Of a DNA stretch of 19,095 bases, positions 5,884 to 13,829 are shown piece after piece. A program made the translations under genes and the position numbers. The stretch covers positions 1 to 19,095 of the forward strand of contig JAEDJI010000012.1 in assembly GCA_016296435.1 (NCBI GenBank), read 5' to 3'. The notes under the pieces are model-generated. The model was not told the origin of the DNA. It searched no databases and saw only the letters and a program-made list of their open reading frames with translations. Source of the DNA: Bacilli bacterium (GTDB lineage: Bacteria; Bacillota_I; Bacilli_A; RF39; UBA660). The stretch's first letter is position 1. Each line of letters opens with the position of its first letter.

Positions 5884-7729
5884 AACTAAATTTTTTCTTT
5901 AAAAAAACCAAAGATACTAATCCTAAAGAAGAAATTCCTAAAGATATTAAATAACCATTATTAATGTCAACACCAGTTTGTACAGTATGTACCTTATCCT
6001 TATCATAAATATAAGTAATAATAATTCTATCATTTATAAACTTGCCACTAGTACCATAGCCATCCTTGGAAATAGTATATAAACTAGTATAAACATAACC
6101 TTTGCTGGTTAAATCCTTTGGATTAGTACTATAACTGTTATTAACTCTATCATAAAAATAATCGTTTTTAGATATTTCTTTTCCATTTTTATCAACATAT
6201 CTAACTAGAACATCACCATATAACATATATCCTCGGCCATATCCATTAAGTAAATAATCATAAATCTTATGCTCTATATTTATATTTCCATTAAGAACGT
6301 ATATTAAATCACGTTCTTTATAATCTAAACAAACTTTATAATTATATCCCTTATTAGTCTTAGTATATCTGACTACATAAAAATCCTTATTTTCTTTCTT
6401 AGAAATAGTACCACTTACTTTATAATTATTAACTAACTTAGTATCAATAATTACTTTATTTTCTTTTATTGTAACAGACTTAAACTTCAAATCAAAACCT
6501 TTAGTACTTCCTTTACCTTTGCAAACATTTTGAGTCTCACTAAGATACCCGCTTATAGTAAAAGGTAAGCTAATATCATTATATAAAACACTACCTGTTA
6601 TCGTAACAAGAGACTTATTAGTAATTTCTAAACCATGTCTTACCTTTGAGGCATATTCATAATAACCACCATTAGGATCTTTACTAGGATTATCCATTTT
6701 AATAGTTTTAGTTGTATCATTATTTTTTACAACTACTTTATTTATAACTATATTCCCTCTTACATTACTCTTATTTCCCTCTTTATCAATCTTAACAAAA
6801 TCGTTAATCAAAACAATATCAAAATGTCCATATTCAAACTTTTTATTATCAACAGTGCCAGGATTTACAATAACACTATTATCAACAGACCAAACAGATT
6901 CCTCAAAAGATTGTAACTCAGTAGTAAGATTGCTAACATCATATCCTTTGTTCTTTAAGTCATTTATATAATTTTCTGCTTCATTAAGACTTTCAAATAC
7001 TTTAGAAATATCCTCTTTTTGAGTCTCTACTTGTTTACTTTCTTTGCTTATATTAGCATCTATTTCATATTCATCGTTTGAAGTAACTAAACTATTTTTT
7101 AATTTTAAAGCATCATCATAATTATCAAAAGTATCTTTTATCTCATTAGAAATAACTACTTTATCCAAAGACTCATCTCTGACTTTAGAAATACCGCCAG
7201 ATACTTCCACATGCTTAGACTTAATATCATTAACTAAATCCTCTGCTTCCTTTAATGTAGCTTTAACTACATTAATAGACTTTGGTCTATATTCATAATC
7301 ATTAGATATCTTATATGAAAAATCATCAAACTCATTGCTTAATAAATCAATACGTTTATCTAAATGTTCTCTATCCTTAAACCTTTCATTTAATTTGATA
7401 ATAAAAAGTGCATTTTTATACTCCTTTTCATACAGAAAAATATTCTTTTTATAATCATCAATAGACTCAAAAACTTTAGTTACCTTATCATCACTTAAAA
7501 TGGGATTAACACTAATATTATAAGAATAAAAACCTCCAGTCTTTAAAACATCTTTTTTAATTTCTTCTAGTTTTTTAATTTCATTGTCTTTTTTTTCATT
7601 AGCTAATACCTCACTATTAAAGACTTCATTGATATTATAATCTTCAACACTCTTTTTATAATCAATAGCATAAGAAGTATTTAAAAATGAAAAAAATGAA
7701 ATTAATCCCAATAACAAAAATCTTTTCAT
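5882..7729 (-). CDS. Secreted MucBP-domain surface protein with a VQTG-type wall sorting signal
   Basis: This 615-residue protein has a signal peptide (about 1-21, ending SYA). Residues about 70-275 hold four diverged modules of the pattern F-x-S-x-x-E/D-A...L...G-Y, e.g. VFESLNEAENYINDLKNKGY. A beta-rich middle follows, with two cysteines (NVCKG and YKVCL). A MucBP-like domain lies at about 505-577 (VRYVDKNGKEI ... ITYIYDKD). The C-terminus has the layout of a sortase substrate, TVQTG at 582-586, a hydrophobic segment and KKK, but it lacks the proline of LPxTG. MucBP domains bind mucins or serve as repeat units in adhesins. The gene starts 12 bases after the sortase stop, AGGAG overlapping that stop, so enzyme and substrate are translationally linked. 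The adhesion role is inferred. Confidence 0.82.
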   Translation of the reverse strand: MKRFLLLGLISFFSFLNTSYAIDYKKSVEDYNINEVFNSEVLANEKKDNEIKKLEEIKKDVLKTGGFYSYNISVNPILSDDKVTKVFESIDDYKKNIFLYEKEYKNALFIIKLNERFKDREHLDKRIDLLSNEFDDFSYKISNDYEYRPKSINVVKATLKEAEDLVNDIKSKHVEVSGGISKVRDESLDKVVISNEIKDTFDNYDDALKLKNSLVTSNDEYEIDANISKESKQVETQKEDISKVFESLNEAENYINDLKNKGYDVSNLTTELQSFEESVWSVDNSVIVNPGTVDNKKFEYGHFDIVLINDFVKIDKEGNKSNVRGNIVINKVVVKNNDTTKTIKMDNPSKDPNGGYYEYASKVRHGLEITNKSLVTITGSVLYNDISLPFTISGYLSETQNVCKGKGSTKGFDLKFKSVTIKENKVIIDTKLVNNYKVSGTISKKENKDFYVVRYTKTNKGYNYKVCLDYKERDLIYVLNGNINIEHKIYDYLLNGYGRGYMLYGDVLVRYVDKNGKEISKNDYFYDRVNNSYSTNPKDLTSKGYVYTSLYTISKDGYGTSGKFINDRIIITYIYDKDKVHTVQTGVDINNGYLISLGISSLGLVSLVFLKKKFS

Positions 7730-7741
7730 ATTATCACTCTC

Positions 7742-8431
7742 CTAAAAATTAACTTTCTTTGCACTTATAACAAGAAGTCCACCGCTTCTGTTATAAATAC
7801 AAGTCTGTAACACTAATAAATAATCATCATCAGAAACATCAACTCCTGTATCATATAAAGAATTAGTCTTGAGAAACTTAACCCTATCATTAAATGAGGA
7901 AGAAAAATCAAGATGATTCTCACTATCAGTAACATTAACAGAAAATATTTCATAATTAAAAACATCATCTACTGTAATCAAAGAAATATGTCTGTTACTT
8001 TTATAAAAATCTTTATCTAAATATTTTTCAAGTCTTTTAAATACTACGTCATAATACCTAGAATTATGACCATAAATATTAATTTGTTTACTGGAAACAT
8101 CACTCCTGTAATCCATAAAAATAGAACCTAGAACGCTGACATTCCCATCAACAAGATGATTTAAATAATAACTATTATCAACTCCTTTAACCACTAACTC
8201 ATTAATATTCAAACCCTCAATAACTAAAATACCTATAATATCTTCATTATTATATTTTTTTCTATAAGTATAAATAACATCACCATTAGAAAATTCATTA
8301 CCAACACTATTAGTCTTTTTAAAACTAACCTCTATTTTCTTATTATCAATATAAAATAAAGTACTCATAAATAAACTAGACAATACTATAATAATTAATA
8401 TAATAAAAATAAGATAATATAATTTCTTCAT
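7742..8431 (-). CDS. Class B-like sortase
   Basis: This 229-residue transpeptidase has an N-terminal anchor (about 4-28). Class B hallmarks are the VKGVDNSYYLNHLVDG segment (81-96), GSIFMDYRS (102-110), the catalytic histidine H122 in IYGHNS, an SLYDTGV segment before the last strands, and the catalytic cysteine C211 in LQTCIY. The third catalytic residue, an arginine normally placed at the start of the strand after the cysteine loop, is not in its usual place: the strand reads GGLLVISAK, and the only nearby arginine is R215, four residues after the cysteine. It should cleave the sorting signal of the MucBP protein encoded immediately downstream. Class B enzymes often use NPQTN-like signals, so a VQTG substrate would fit a variant specificity (inference). 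Ribosome site GGTGG. Confidence 0.88.
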   Translation of the reverse strand: MKKLYYLIFIILIIIVLSSLFMSTLFYIDNKKIEVSFKKTNSVGNEFSNGDVIYTYRKKYNNEDIIGILVIEGLNINELVVKGVDNSYYLNHLVDGNVSVLGSIFMDYRSDVSSKQINIYGHNSRYYDVVFKRLEKYLDKDFYKSNRHISLITVDDVFNYEIFSVNVTDSENHLDFSSSFNDRVKFLKTNSLYDTGVDVSDDDYLLVLQTCIYNRSGGLLVISAKKVNF

Positions 8432-8468
8432 GACACCACCACATATGTATTTTTTTTAAAACTTCAAA

Positions 8469-8474
8469 TATAAT
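8469..8474 (+). promoter_or_regulatory. -10 element placed for leaderless transcription of the DUF368 gene
   Basis: TATAAT at 8469-8474 ends only five bases before the ATG at 8480, and no Shine-Dalgarno sequence is present. The -35 position (TGTATT, 8446-8451) is weak. Transcription would begin at or next to the A of the start codon. Confidence 0.45.
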
Positions 8475-8479
8475 TAACT

Positions 8480-9280
8480 ATGAATAATTTTTTTAAAAGT
8501 ATATTAGTTGGAGTATTTAACATCTTACCTGGAATAAGTGGTTCTGCATTCTTAATTGTTTTGGGATTATATGATAAATGTTTGCTTGCAATAAGTAATC
8601 TTTTCAAAGACTTCAAAAAAAGTATTACATTTTTATTACCAATAGCATTAGGAATAGCAATAGGTACATATTTATTTAGTAATGTAATATTTTACTTTTT
8701 AAATAAATACCCTACCATAACATCACTAATATTTACAGGACTAATATTTGGAACTATTCCATCTCTAATACAAGAATCAACTAAAAAAGGATTCAAAGAA
8801 AAATATCTAATACTATTTTTTATCACCTTCTCTATAGGAATAATGTTGCTATTTTATAAAAAAGATACCACTATTTATGATATAGATATAAATATTAGAA
8901 ACTATATTCTACTATTTACAACAGGCATTTTAATAGCAAGTTCCACGATTATTCCCGGTATTTCATCAACTGTATTACTATCACTAGTTGGTATGTATGG
9001 CATCTATATAAACGCCATCAACACTATAAATATTACAATACTATTTCCAATAATTTTGGGGTTTCTTGTCGGAGTATTTATTTTTTCTAAAATAATTACT
9101 AAATTATTAAACAAATATTATGGATATACATATTTTGCTATATTAGGATTTACTATATCAACAATACCAGCTTTGATAAAAACAAAACTAGTATTAGACC
9201 AAAATCTTATAATAGGACTAATACTAGCAATAATAGCATTTCATTTAACTAAAAAAAGTTTGAGCATAAAAAAAGAGTGA
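8480..9280 (+). CDS. DUF368 family polyprenyl-phosphate transporter (PopT-like)
   Basis: This 266-residue protein is almost wholly hydrophobic, with about eight or more helices. It shows the internal symmetry of DUF368: LPGISGS at about 16-22 and IIPGISS at about 157-163, each opening a half. DUF368 members (PopT) were shown in Gram-positive and Gram-negative bacteria to return undecaprenyl phosphate across the cytoplasmic membrane for reuse in wall synthesis. That fits the nearby LCP gene, whose reaction is expected to release the lipid carrier outside. The N-terminus is short before the first PG motif, as usual for the family. There is no ribosome site before the ATG, and a perfect -10 box lies so close that the mRNA may be leaderless. 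Divergent from the sortase; no clear terminator before the ZIP gene. Confidence 0.88.
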   Translation: MNNFFKSILVGVFNILPGISGSAFLIVLGLYDKCLLAISNLFKDFKKSITFLLPIALGIAIGTYLFSNVIFYFLNKYPTITSLIFTGLIFGTIPSLIQESTKKGFKEKYLILFFITFSIGIMLLFYKKDTTIYDIDINIRNYILLFTTGILIASSTIIPGISSTVLLSLVGMYGIYINAINTINITILFPIILGFLVGVFIFSKIITKLLNKYYGYTYFAILGFTISTIPALIKTKLVLDQNLIIGLILAIIAFHLTKKSLSIKKE

Positions 9281-9288
9281 AAACTTCT

Positions 9289-9363
9289 CGTTATACTCCT
9301 TATTTTTTCTAAAGTAATACCAAGTATCTCAGAAAGATCAAGTGTATAAATTGCTATATCACA
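9289..9363 (-). pseudogene. Possible short remnant of a MazG-like protein gene
   Basis: In the minus frame the 130-base gap reads CDIAIYTLDLSEILGITLE and a few more residues. This resembles the helical D-x-x-I-Y...LGI-x-LE segment of MazG-like nucleotide pyrophosphohydrolases. There is no start codon or ribosome site, a stop lies about 11 codons upstream, and the frame runs into the 3' end of the DUF368 gene. It would be a decayed fragment of about 25 codons; chance similarity is quite possible at this length. Confidence 0.25.
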
Positions 9364-9387
9364 AAACAAAATAAAACTTTATATAAT
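9358..9387 (+). promoter_or_regulatory. Promoter of the ZIP transporter gene
   Basis: Perfect TATAAT at 9382-9387 with ATCACA (9358-9363) 18 bases upstream as a four-of-six -35. AAAGGAG follows at about 9394-9400, before the ATG at 9411. No convincing metal-regulator dyad was seen. Confidence 0.55.
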
Positions 9388-9410
9388 CAATAAGAAAGGA
9401 GCAATCTATC

Positions 9411-10154
9411 ATGAACTATACTACAATAGCCTTTGTAATTTCCTCAATCGCTGGACTTTCTACCTTAATTGGGTCAATAGTAATACTAATAAAAAAGAAA
9501 AATATAAATAACTTTATCTTAAAAACAATGGCTTTCTCTGCTGGAGTCATGCTTTCTCTATCAATATTAGATCTTTTACCTGAATCAATAAAATTTTTAA
9601 ACACTAATTTCTATAAAATACCAGCAATCTTAATATCATTAATATTTTTATCAGTAGGAGTCTTAATATCAATATTTATAGATAAAAAAGTACCAACAGA
9701 TAATAATAACAATCTATATAAAGTAGGATTTGTTTCAATGATAGCAATGATTATACACAATATACCTGAAGGAATAGCAACATTTATTACAACAAATAAT
9801 GACATAACTTTAGGAATATCTCTAGCAATTGCAATAGCACTACATAATATTCCTGAAGGAATAAGTATTGCTCTTCCAATCTACTATTCTACAAATAAAA
9901 AGAAAAAAGCTATCTTTTATACACTTATATCAGGTATAAGTGAGCCATTCGGAGCAATACTTGCATTTTTATTTTTAAAACCCTCAAACATAATACTAGG
10001 AATAATATTTGGTCTAATCTCAGGAATAATGATTCATATATCTTGCTATGAATTAATGCCTTCATCACTGAAATATAAAAACTACCAATCATCAATATTA
10101 TATTTCATAATTGGTAGTATCTTTGTAATAATAAACTTAATTATATTTAATTAG
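9411..10154 (+). CDS. ZIP family divalent metal transporter (ZupT-like)
   Basis: This 247-residue membrane protein has about eight helices. The two metal-site motifs of the ZupT/GufA branch are intact: HNIPEG at 116-121 and HNIPEG at 145-150, followed by SGISEPFGA (174-182) and a late helix with HISCYE. ZIP proteins import zinc, iron or other divalent metals into the cytoplasm. The cytosolic loop (about 91-103) is short and lacks the histidine cluster found in some relatives. A strong AAAGGAG ribosome site precedes the ATG. The 3' end overlaps the convergent LCP gene by 8 bases with no terminator between them, so transcripts may overlap antisense. The exact metal cannot be told. Confidence 0.92.
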   Translation: MNYTTIAFVISSIAGLSTLIGSIVILIKKKNINNFILKTMAFSAGVMLSLSILDLLPESIKFLNTNFYKIPAILISLIFLSVGVLISIFIDKKVPTDNNNNLYKVGFVSMIAMIIHNIPEGIATFITTNNDITLGISLAIAIALHNIPEGISIALPIYYSTNKKKKAIFYTLISGISEPFGAILAFLFLKPSNIILGIIFGLISGIMIHISCYELMPSSLKYKNYQSSILYFIIGSIFVIINLIIFN

Positions 10155-11973
10155 AACTTTCTTCTTGAAAAGGAACATTAGAATTATTTTCACTGCCAGT
10201 ATCAACTGAAGTATCATCTTTAACATCATCACTACTATCAACAGATGTATCATTTTTATTATCTAAAGAACCATCACTATCATTTACATCATCAGGTTCA
10301 GCAGGAGCATCATCTTCCTTAGTATCATCAGAAATATCACTATTATCTATAGGTTCTTTAACTTCTTCATTTTGCACTTCCTCTTTTTTTACTGTAGTTT
10401 TACTACTATTACTACTTTTTTTAGAAACATTGGACTTAGTAACACTATGAACAGTAGTATCACTGTCAGTATAAGATGAATCTAATACTTCTCCATTAAG
10501 TACTTTATTAATTAATTCTTTACCCTTTTCTACACTTTCTTCACTTGGTTCCATTACATACAATTGTTGATAACTATATGAATATGTATACTTTGAAGCA
10601 TTCGTACCATCTAAACTATTTGTACTAACAGTCCAACTAGTATTATTCTTAAGTTGCATCTTAATCAAAGACAACATTGTCTTAGTAGGCATATTAGTAA
10701 TAATACTACCCTTTACAGAATTAAGCAAACTAGTATACTTAGTAAGTATTTCTTTACTAATACATTTATTTATCATTGCACTAATAAGAGCTTGTTGATT
10801 AATACCACGTTGTCTGTCACCATTAGTAAATGATTTTCTTTCTCTTACAAAGGCAAGTGCTGCATTACCATCCACTTTATTATAACCCTTAGTAAAATGA
10901 TAACCATTCCAAGTGCTAAAAGACTGATCAGCATAAACATTAACCCCACCAAGGGCATCCACTATATCAATTAAACTAGTAAAATTAACTTTAAAATAAT
11001 AATTAATATCTATTCCAAGTAAATCCTCAATAGTTTTAATAGAACAATCAGTACCATATATACCAGCATGGGTAAGTTTATCCTTATAACCAGTAGTATC
11101 ATGAAGTTGTACATAATAATCCCTAGGAATTGAAGTAAGTAATACTTGTCTAGTATTAGGATTAACTGTAACTACTATATTAACATCACTACGCGAAACA
11201 GAAGCCACAGTTCCATAAGTATCAATACCACTTATATATATATTAAACACCTCAGAAACAACATCTACATTCTTACTAGTATTATCTTTTTTTATTTTAA
11301 ACGAAAATGTATAAATAGTCTTAGTTTTATCTTTAAAATATCTCACTTCATTATATTCATTATCATCCTGTTCATCAATAAGAGTTTTTTTATAATTATC
11401 CTCTAAAACAATAACATTAGTTTCTTTATTTAATAAATCGCTAGCAAGAGTATTTAAATTAGTGTAACTTTTGGATTCTTTACCAAGTTTATTAACATGT
11501 TCCACTAATAACTTATTTTCATTAGTCTTAGTCTCATAATAACTAATTACTTCACTTTTAATATCAGAAATATCATTATAGTCACTATCTTTTAATACCA
11601 TAACAGAATAATTATAAGTTTCATAATCAGTATCAATCATACTAGATATTACGCCATAAGTCTTATACAAATAAAATGATCCTATTAGGGAGATAATTGA
11701 TATAAGAATGGATATAATAGAAAAAAATTTCTTTATTCCTTTCTTTAATCTACTCTTAAAAAGTATTAGAAAGAAAATAATGTCCAAAATAGCCAGTGCT
11801 AATAAAATAAATAATAAATACTTTATAGGAAGAATATCTATTATAAAAACGAAACCAAATAATAAACCAGAACACAATATCTGTAAAATAGATATTATTT
11901 TATAAACTATTCCTTTCTTTTTTCTCTTATTTTTATTATCTACATTATCTTTAGTTTTATCTTTTTTTCCCAT
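10147..11973 (-). CDS. LytR-CpsA-Psr (LCP) family cell-wall glycopolymer ligase
   Basis: This 608-residue protein has a basic cytoplasmic start and three N-terminal helices (about 21-46, 50-72, 83-102). An accessory extracellular domain (about 115-215) precedes the LCP catalytic domain (about 245-410). Catalytic-domain motifs include SRSDVNIVV, SIPRDYYV, KLTHAG, FTSLIDIVDALGGV and FVRERKSF...GDRQRG, including the conserved arginines that hold the polyprenyl pyrophosphate. LCP enzymes transfer teichoic acids, capsule or other polymers from lipid carrier to peptidoglycan. About 100 C-terminal residues are a Ser/Thr/Asp/Glu-rich, low-complexity tail. ATG at 11973 is chosen because AGAGGTG lies about 6 bases upstream; an in-frame ATG at 12030 falls before the promoter and inside the previous terminator. 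Single-gene unit. Confidence 0.92.
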   Translation of the reverse strand: MGKKDKTKDNVDNKNKRKKKGIVYKIISILQILCSGLLFGFVFIIDILPIKYLLFILLALAILDIIFFLILFKSRLKKGIKKFFSIISILISIISLIGSFYLYKTYGVISSMIDTDYETYNYSVMVLKDSDYNDISDIKSEVISYYETKTNENKLLVEHVNKLGKESKSYTNLNTLASDLLNKETNVIVLEDNYKKTLIDEQDDNEYNEVRYFKDKTKTIYTFSFKIKKDNTSKNVDVVSEVFNIYISGIDTYGTVASVSRSDVNIVVTVNPNTRQVLLTSIPRDYYVQLHDTTGYKDKLTHAGIYGTDCSIKTIEDLLGIDINYYFKVNFTSLIDIVDALGGVNVYADQSFSTWNGYHFTKGYNKVDGNAALAFVRERKSFTNGDRQRGINQQALISAMINKCISKEILTKYTSLLNSVKGSIITNMPTKTMLSLIKMQLKNNTSWTVSTNSLDGTNASKYTYSYSYQQLYVMEPSEESVEKGKELINKVLNGEVLDSSYTDSDTTVHSVTKSNVSKKSSNSSKTTVKKEEVQNEEVKEPIDNSDISDDTKEDDAPAEPDDVNDSDGSLDNKNDTSVDSSDDVKDDTSVDTGSENNSNVPFQEESSN

Positions 11974-11991
11974 AGGAACACCTCTCAAATA

Positions 11992-12000
11992 ATTATAGCA
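11992..12000 (-). promoter_or_regulatory. Extended -10 promoter of the LCP gene
   Basis: On the minus strand TGCTATAAT is a perfect extended -10. The -35 region is just A/T-rich. The leader would be about 12 bases, essentially the ribosome site AGAGGTG. This position supports the ATG at 11973. Confidence 0.65.
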
Positions 12001-12013
12001 TAAAACTTTTATA

Positions 12014-12048
12014 TAAAAAATAAACAACATACAAAAAGTACATTGTTT
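12014..12048 (-). terminator. Terminator of the sortase-membrane protein operon
   Basis: On the minus strand AAACAATGTAC (12038-12048) pairs with GTATGTTGTTT (12022-12032), including two wobble pairs, around a TTTTT loop and followed by ATTTTTT. Confidence 0.7.
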
Positions 12049-12056
12049 ACGTTAAA

Positions 12057-12773
12057 TCATTTTAATATTTCATTTAAATACTCTTGATATTTCTTTTTCT
12101 TAGTATAATTTATGTAACCGTCTATATACTCTTGTTCAGTATAAGGAACAACTTCAGTAACATCTACATCAACATAAATATCATCTTTCTTAAAGGCCCT
12201 ATGAGTAATTAAATTAACTATGCCATTAACTATTAACATTGATAACCAAATAGTAAATACTCCCATACTAGATTGAATAAGAATCATAGTATTAGTATTA
12301 GAATAAATTGAAACTTTTTCATATATATTTATATCTGCCGTAACAATAGAATCAATAATAAGAATAGTAAGAAGTCCAATAATCAAACAAGAAAGTAAAT
12401 TACAAAGTCTAAAAAACGAACTATATTTCTTATTTAAAATAGTATATATCATTATTAGCATTGAAATAATAAGCATACACATATAAGATATAATATTAGG
12501 AAAATATATTACAGTAAATAGCTTTTCAATAAATGCATCACCAATTAAAACTATTCCACTTCCATATTTAATAAATACTAAAATAGCAACAATTATATAT
12601 ACAAAACCTATTCCAATATATAAAAATGGTCTTTTTTCTTTATCTATTTTATTACTAACTAAAAATATAATTACAGTAATGACTCCAATGATAAATAAAG
12701 CTATAAAAAATGAAGATGATAAAAACATAGAAAGAACTCTAGTTATTCTTTCAAAAAAAGTAAATTCTTCCAT
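12057..12773 (-). CDS. Five-helix membrane protein of unknown function, sortase operon partner
   Basis: I do not recognise this 238-residue protein. It has hydrophobic segments at about 17-40, 50-70, 85-112, 121-145 and 158-187, giving five or so helices. A charged tail of about 45 residues follows, rich in Asp, Glu, Tyr and Lys (YVDVDVTEVVPYTEQEY and then a KKKK run), probably cytoplasmic by the positive-inside rule at the last helix. It has no cysteine-based, proteolytic or transporter motif that I can see. It starts 19 bases after the sortase stop with GGGGATG as ribosome site, and the two are bounded by one promoter and one terminator, so it is expressed with the sortase. An accessory role in surface-protein assembly is a guess from position only. 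Confidence 0.75.
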   Translation of the reverse strand: MEEFTFFERITRVLSMFLSSSFFIALFIIGVITVIIFLVSNKIDKEKRPFLYIGIGFVYIIVAILVFIKYGSGIVLIGDAFIEKLFTVIYFPNIISYMCMLIISMLIMIYTILNKKYSSFFRLCNLLSCLIIGLLTILIIDSIVTADINIYEKVSIYSNTNTMILIQSSMGVFTIWLSMLIVNGIVNLITHRAFKKDDIYVDVDVTEVVPYTEQEYIDGYINYTKKKKYQEYLNEILK

Positions 12774-12792
12774 GTAATCATCCCCTTTTTAT

Positions 12793-13482
12793 CTATTCTT
12801 CATCAATTTGTTCTAAAATATAAACAGTTTGCAATGTTTTAGAATTCTTAGTACATGTAATAAGAGTCATAGTACGCTTAGTTCTATCCCTTTTAACTGT
12901 AACTTTTCCATTTTTTTTAACATTATATATATCTACAACTTTATAAGTATATTTAGTATCATTATAATATACATAAGCATTATTACCCTTTTTAAGTTTA
13001 TATAAATTTTTAAAAAAACTAAACCATACATTGCCAGAATGACCCGCTATTATGAGATTACCACCATCAACATCCGGAAGTGAAGATCCTTTCATAACCT
13101 GAATATTCTTATCAACATCATTATATACACTATCAATCTTATAAAAACTTCGATTAAAATTTATTTTAGGAATCATAAGTCTACCCAGATAATCATCCTT
13201 ACTAGAAGAAGTAGTACTTGAATTATTTTTATCATTATTATCAGTACTATTATTATCTTTATTTTCATTGTTTTTAATGTCATTTATCTGTTCTTCTATT
13301 TTTTCTTTTTCATACTTTTCTTGATCTTCTATGTAAGAAGGTAGACTAGCTATTTCATAATACATAGTATCATAAACTTGATTCTTTTTTTCTAAAAGAT
13401 AATCCCAAGAAATAATAATTATACCAATAAAAACTAATAAAACACCAATAGTTATCTTGATTTTTAAAGTCTTATCTTCCAT
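12793..13482 (-). CDS. Sortase, likely for the VPKTG adhesins
   Basis: This 229-residue sortase has a single N-terminal helix (about 8-26), a charged stalk with an Asn/Asp/Ser-rich linker (about 50-96), then the catalytic barrel. The barrel begins YLGRLMIPKI, with H148 in IIAGHSGN and the catalytic C210 in TMTLITCT. The strand after the cysteine reads LQTVYILEQI, placing glutamine (Q218) where the catalytic arginine of studied sortases sits. The single N-terminal anchor and lack of a lid-type C-terminal helix argue against a class C pilus polymerase, but I would not assign a class firmly. It lies 342 bases downstream of the adhesin gene in the same orientation, under its own promoter. Candidate substrates are the two VPKTG proteins at 13825-17565 and 18199-19095. 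Confidence 0.87.
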   Translation of the reverse strand: MEDKTLKIKITIGVLLVFIGIIIISWDYLLEKKNQVYDTMYYEIASLPSYIEDQEKYEKEKIEEQINDIKNNENKDNNSTDNNDKNNSSTTSSSKDDYLGRLMIPKINFNRSFYKIDSVYNDVDKNIQVMKGSSLPDVDGGNLIIAGHSGNVWFSFFKNLYKLKKGNNAYVYYNDTKYTYKVVDIYNVKKNGKVTVKRDRTKRTMTLITCTKNSKTLQTVYILEQIDEE

Positions 13483-13824
13483 ATACTATTCCACCAATTA
13501 TATTATAATGAAAAAAAAATCTTTTTTCAAGTGCAAAACATAAAATTGACATAATTAAACAAGCAAAAGTAGACGTTAGTCTATTACTTCTTAAGCTATT
13601 CAAGTGAAAGAGTAGTTTTTTAAAATATAATTATTTACTTTTTAACATATATACTTTTTATCTTGTGCACTAATCTTTATAATGATTAATCTAATTTTTA
13701 TGATTTTATCATTTTACATAACATATTAAGAACATTTTCATCGTTTTTGTTAAAGATTAATAATAACTTTTCATATAAATTCATACTTTTTTAATATTAA
13801 AATAAGACTTCAAAAAATGAAGTC
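13483..13824. other. 342-base intergenic region between adhesin and sortase operon
   Basis: It contains the adhesin terminator at one end and the sortase promoter at the other. The middle (about 13531-13790) is very A/T-rich with no convincing gene. It holds a small perfect hairpin, TAGAC-GTTA-GTCTA (13570-13583), upstream of the sortase promoter, which could be an operator or a weak structure. A 28-codon minus-strand frame (13698-13784) has no ribosome site. Confidence 0.6.
13502..13530 (-). promoter_or_regulatory. Promoter of the sortase-membrane protein operon
   Basis: On the minus strand TTGAAA (13525-13530), exactly 17 bases, then perfect TATAAT (13502-13507). Predicted leader about 13 bases, with GGTGG as ribosome site before the ATG at 13482. 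Confidence 0.8.
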
Positions 13825-13829
13825 TTATT
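13793..13829 (-). terminator. Terminator of the adhesin operon
   Basis: A perfect 12-bp stem, AATAAGACTTCA / TGAAGTCTTATT (13801-13812 with 13818-13829), around a five-base loop. On the minus strand it continues into a T-rich stretch. The stop codon of the adhesin lies inside the stem. Confidence 0.85.

Noticed and set aside
9416..9805. Minus-strand open frames inside the ZIP gene
   Set aside because: They are shadows of a fully conserved ZIP reading frame, with no start signals.
11146..11406. Plus-strand open frame inside the LCP gene
   Set aside because: It is antisense to conserved LCP coding sequence, lacks a ribosome site and has a low-complexity Ile/Asn/Ser composition.
13570..13583. 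Hairpin TAGAC-GTTA-GTCTA as a terminator or small RNA
   Set aside because: The stem is only five pairs with no T-tract on either strand; kept only as a note in the intergenic region.
13698..13784. 28-codon minus-strand ORF starting MNLYEKLLL
   Set aside because: No ribosome site or promoter, it lies just after a terminator, and its length is expected by chance in A/T-rich DNA.
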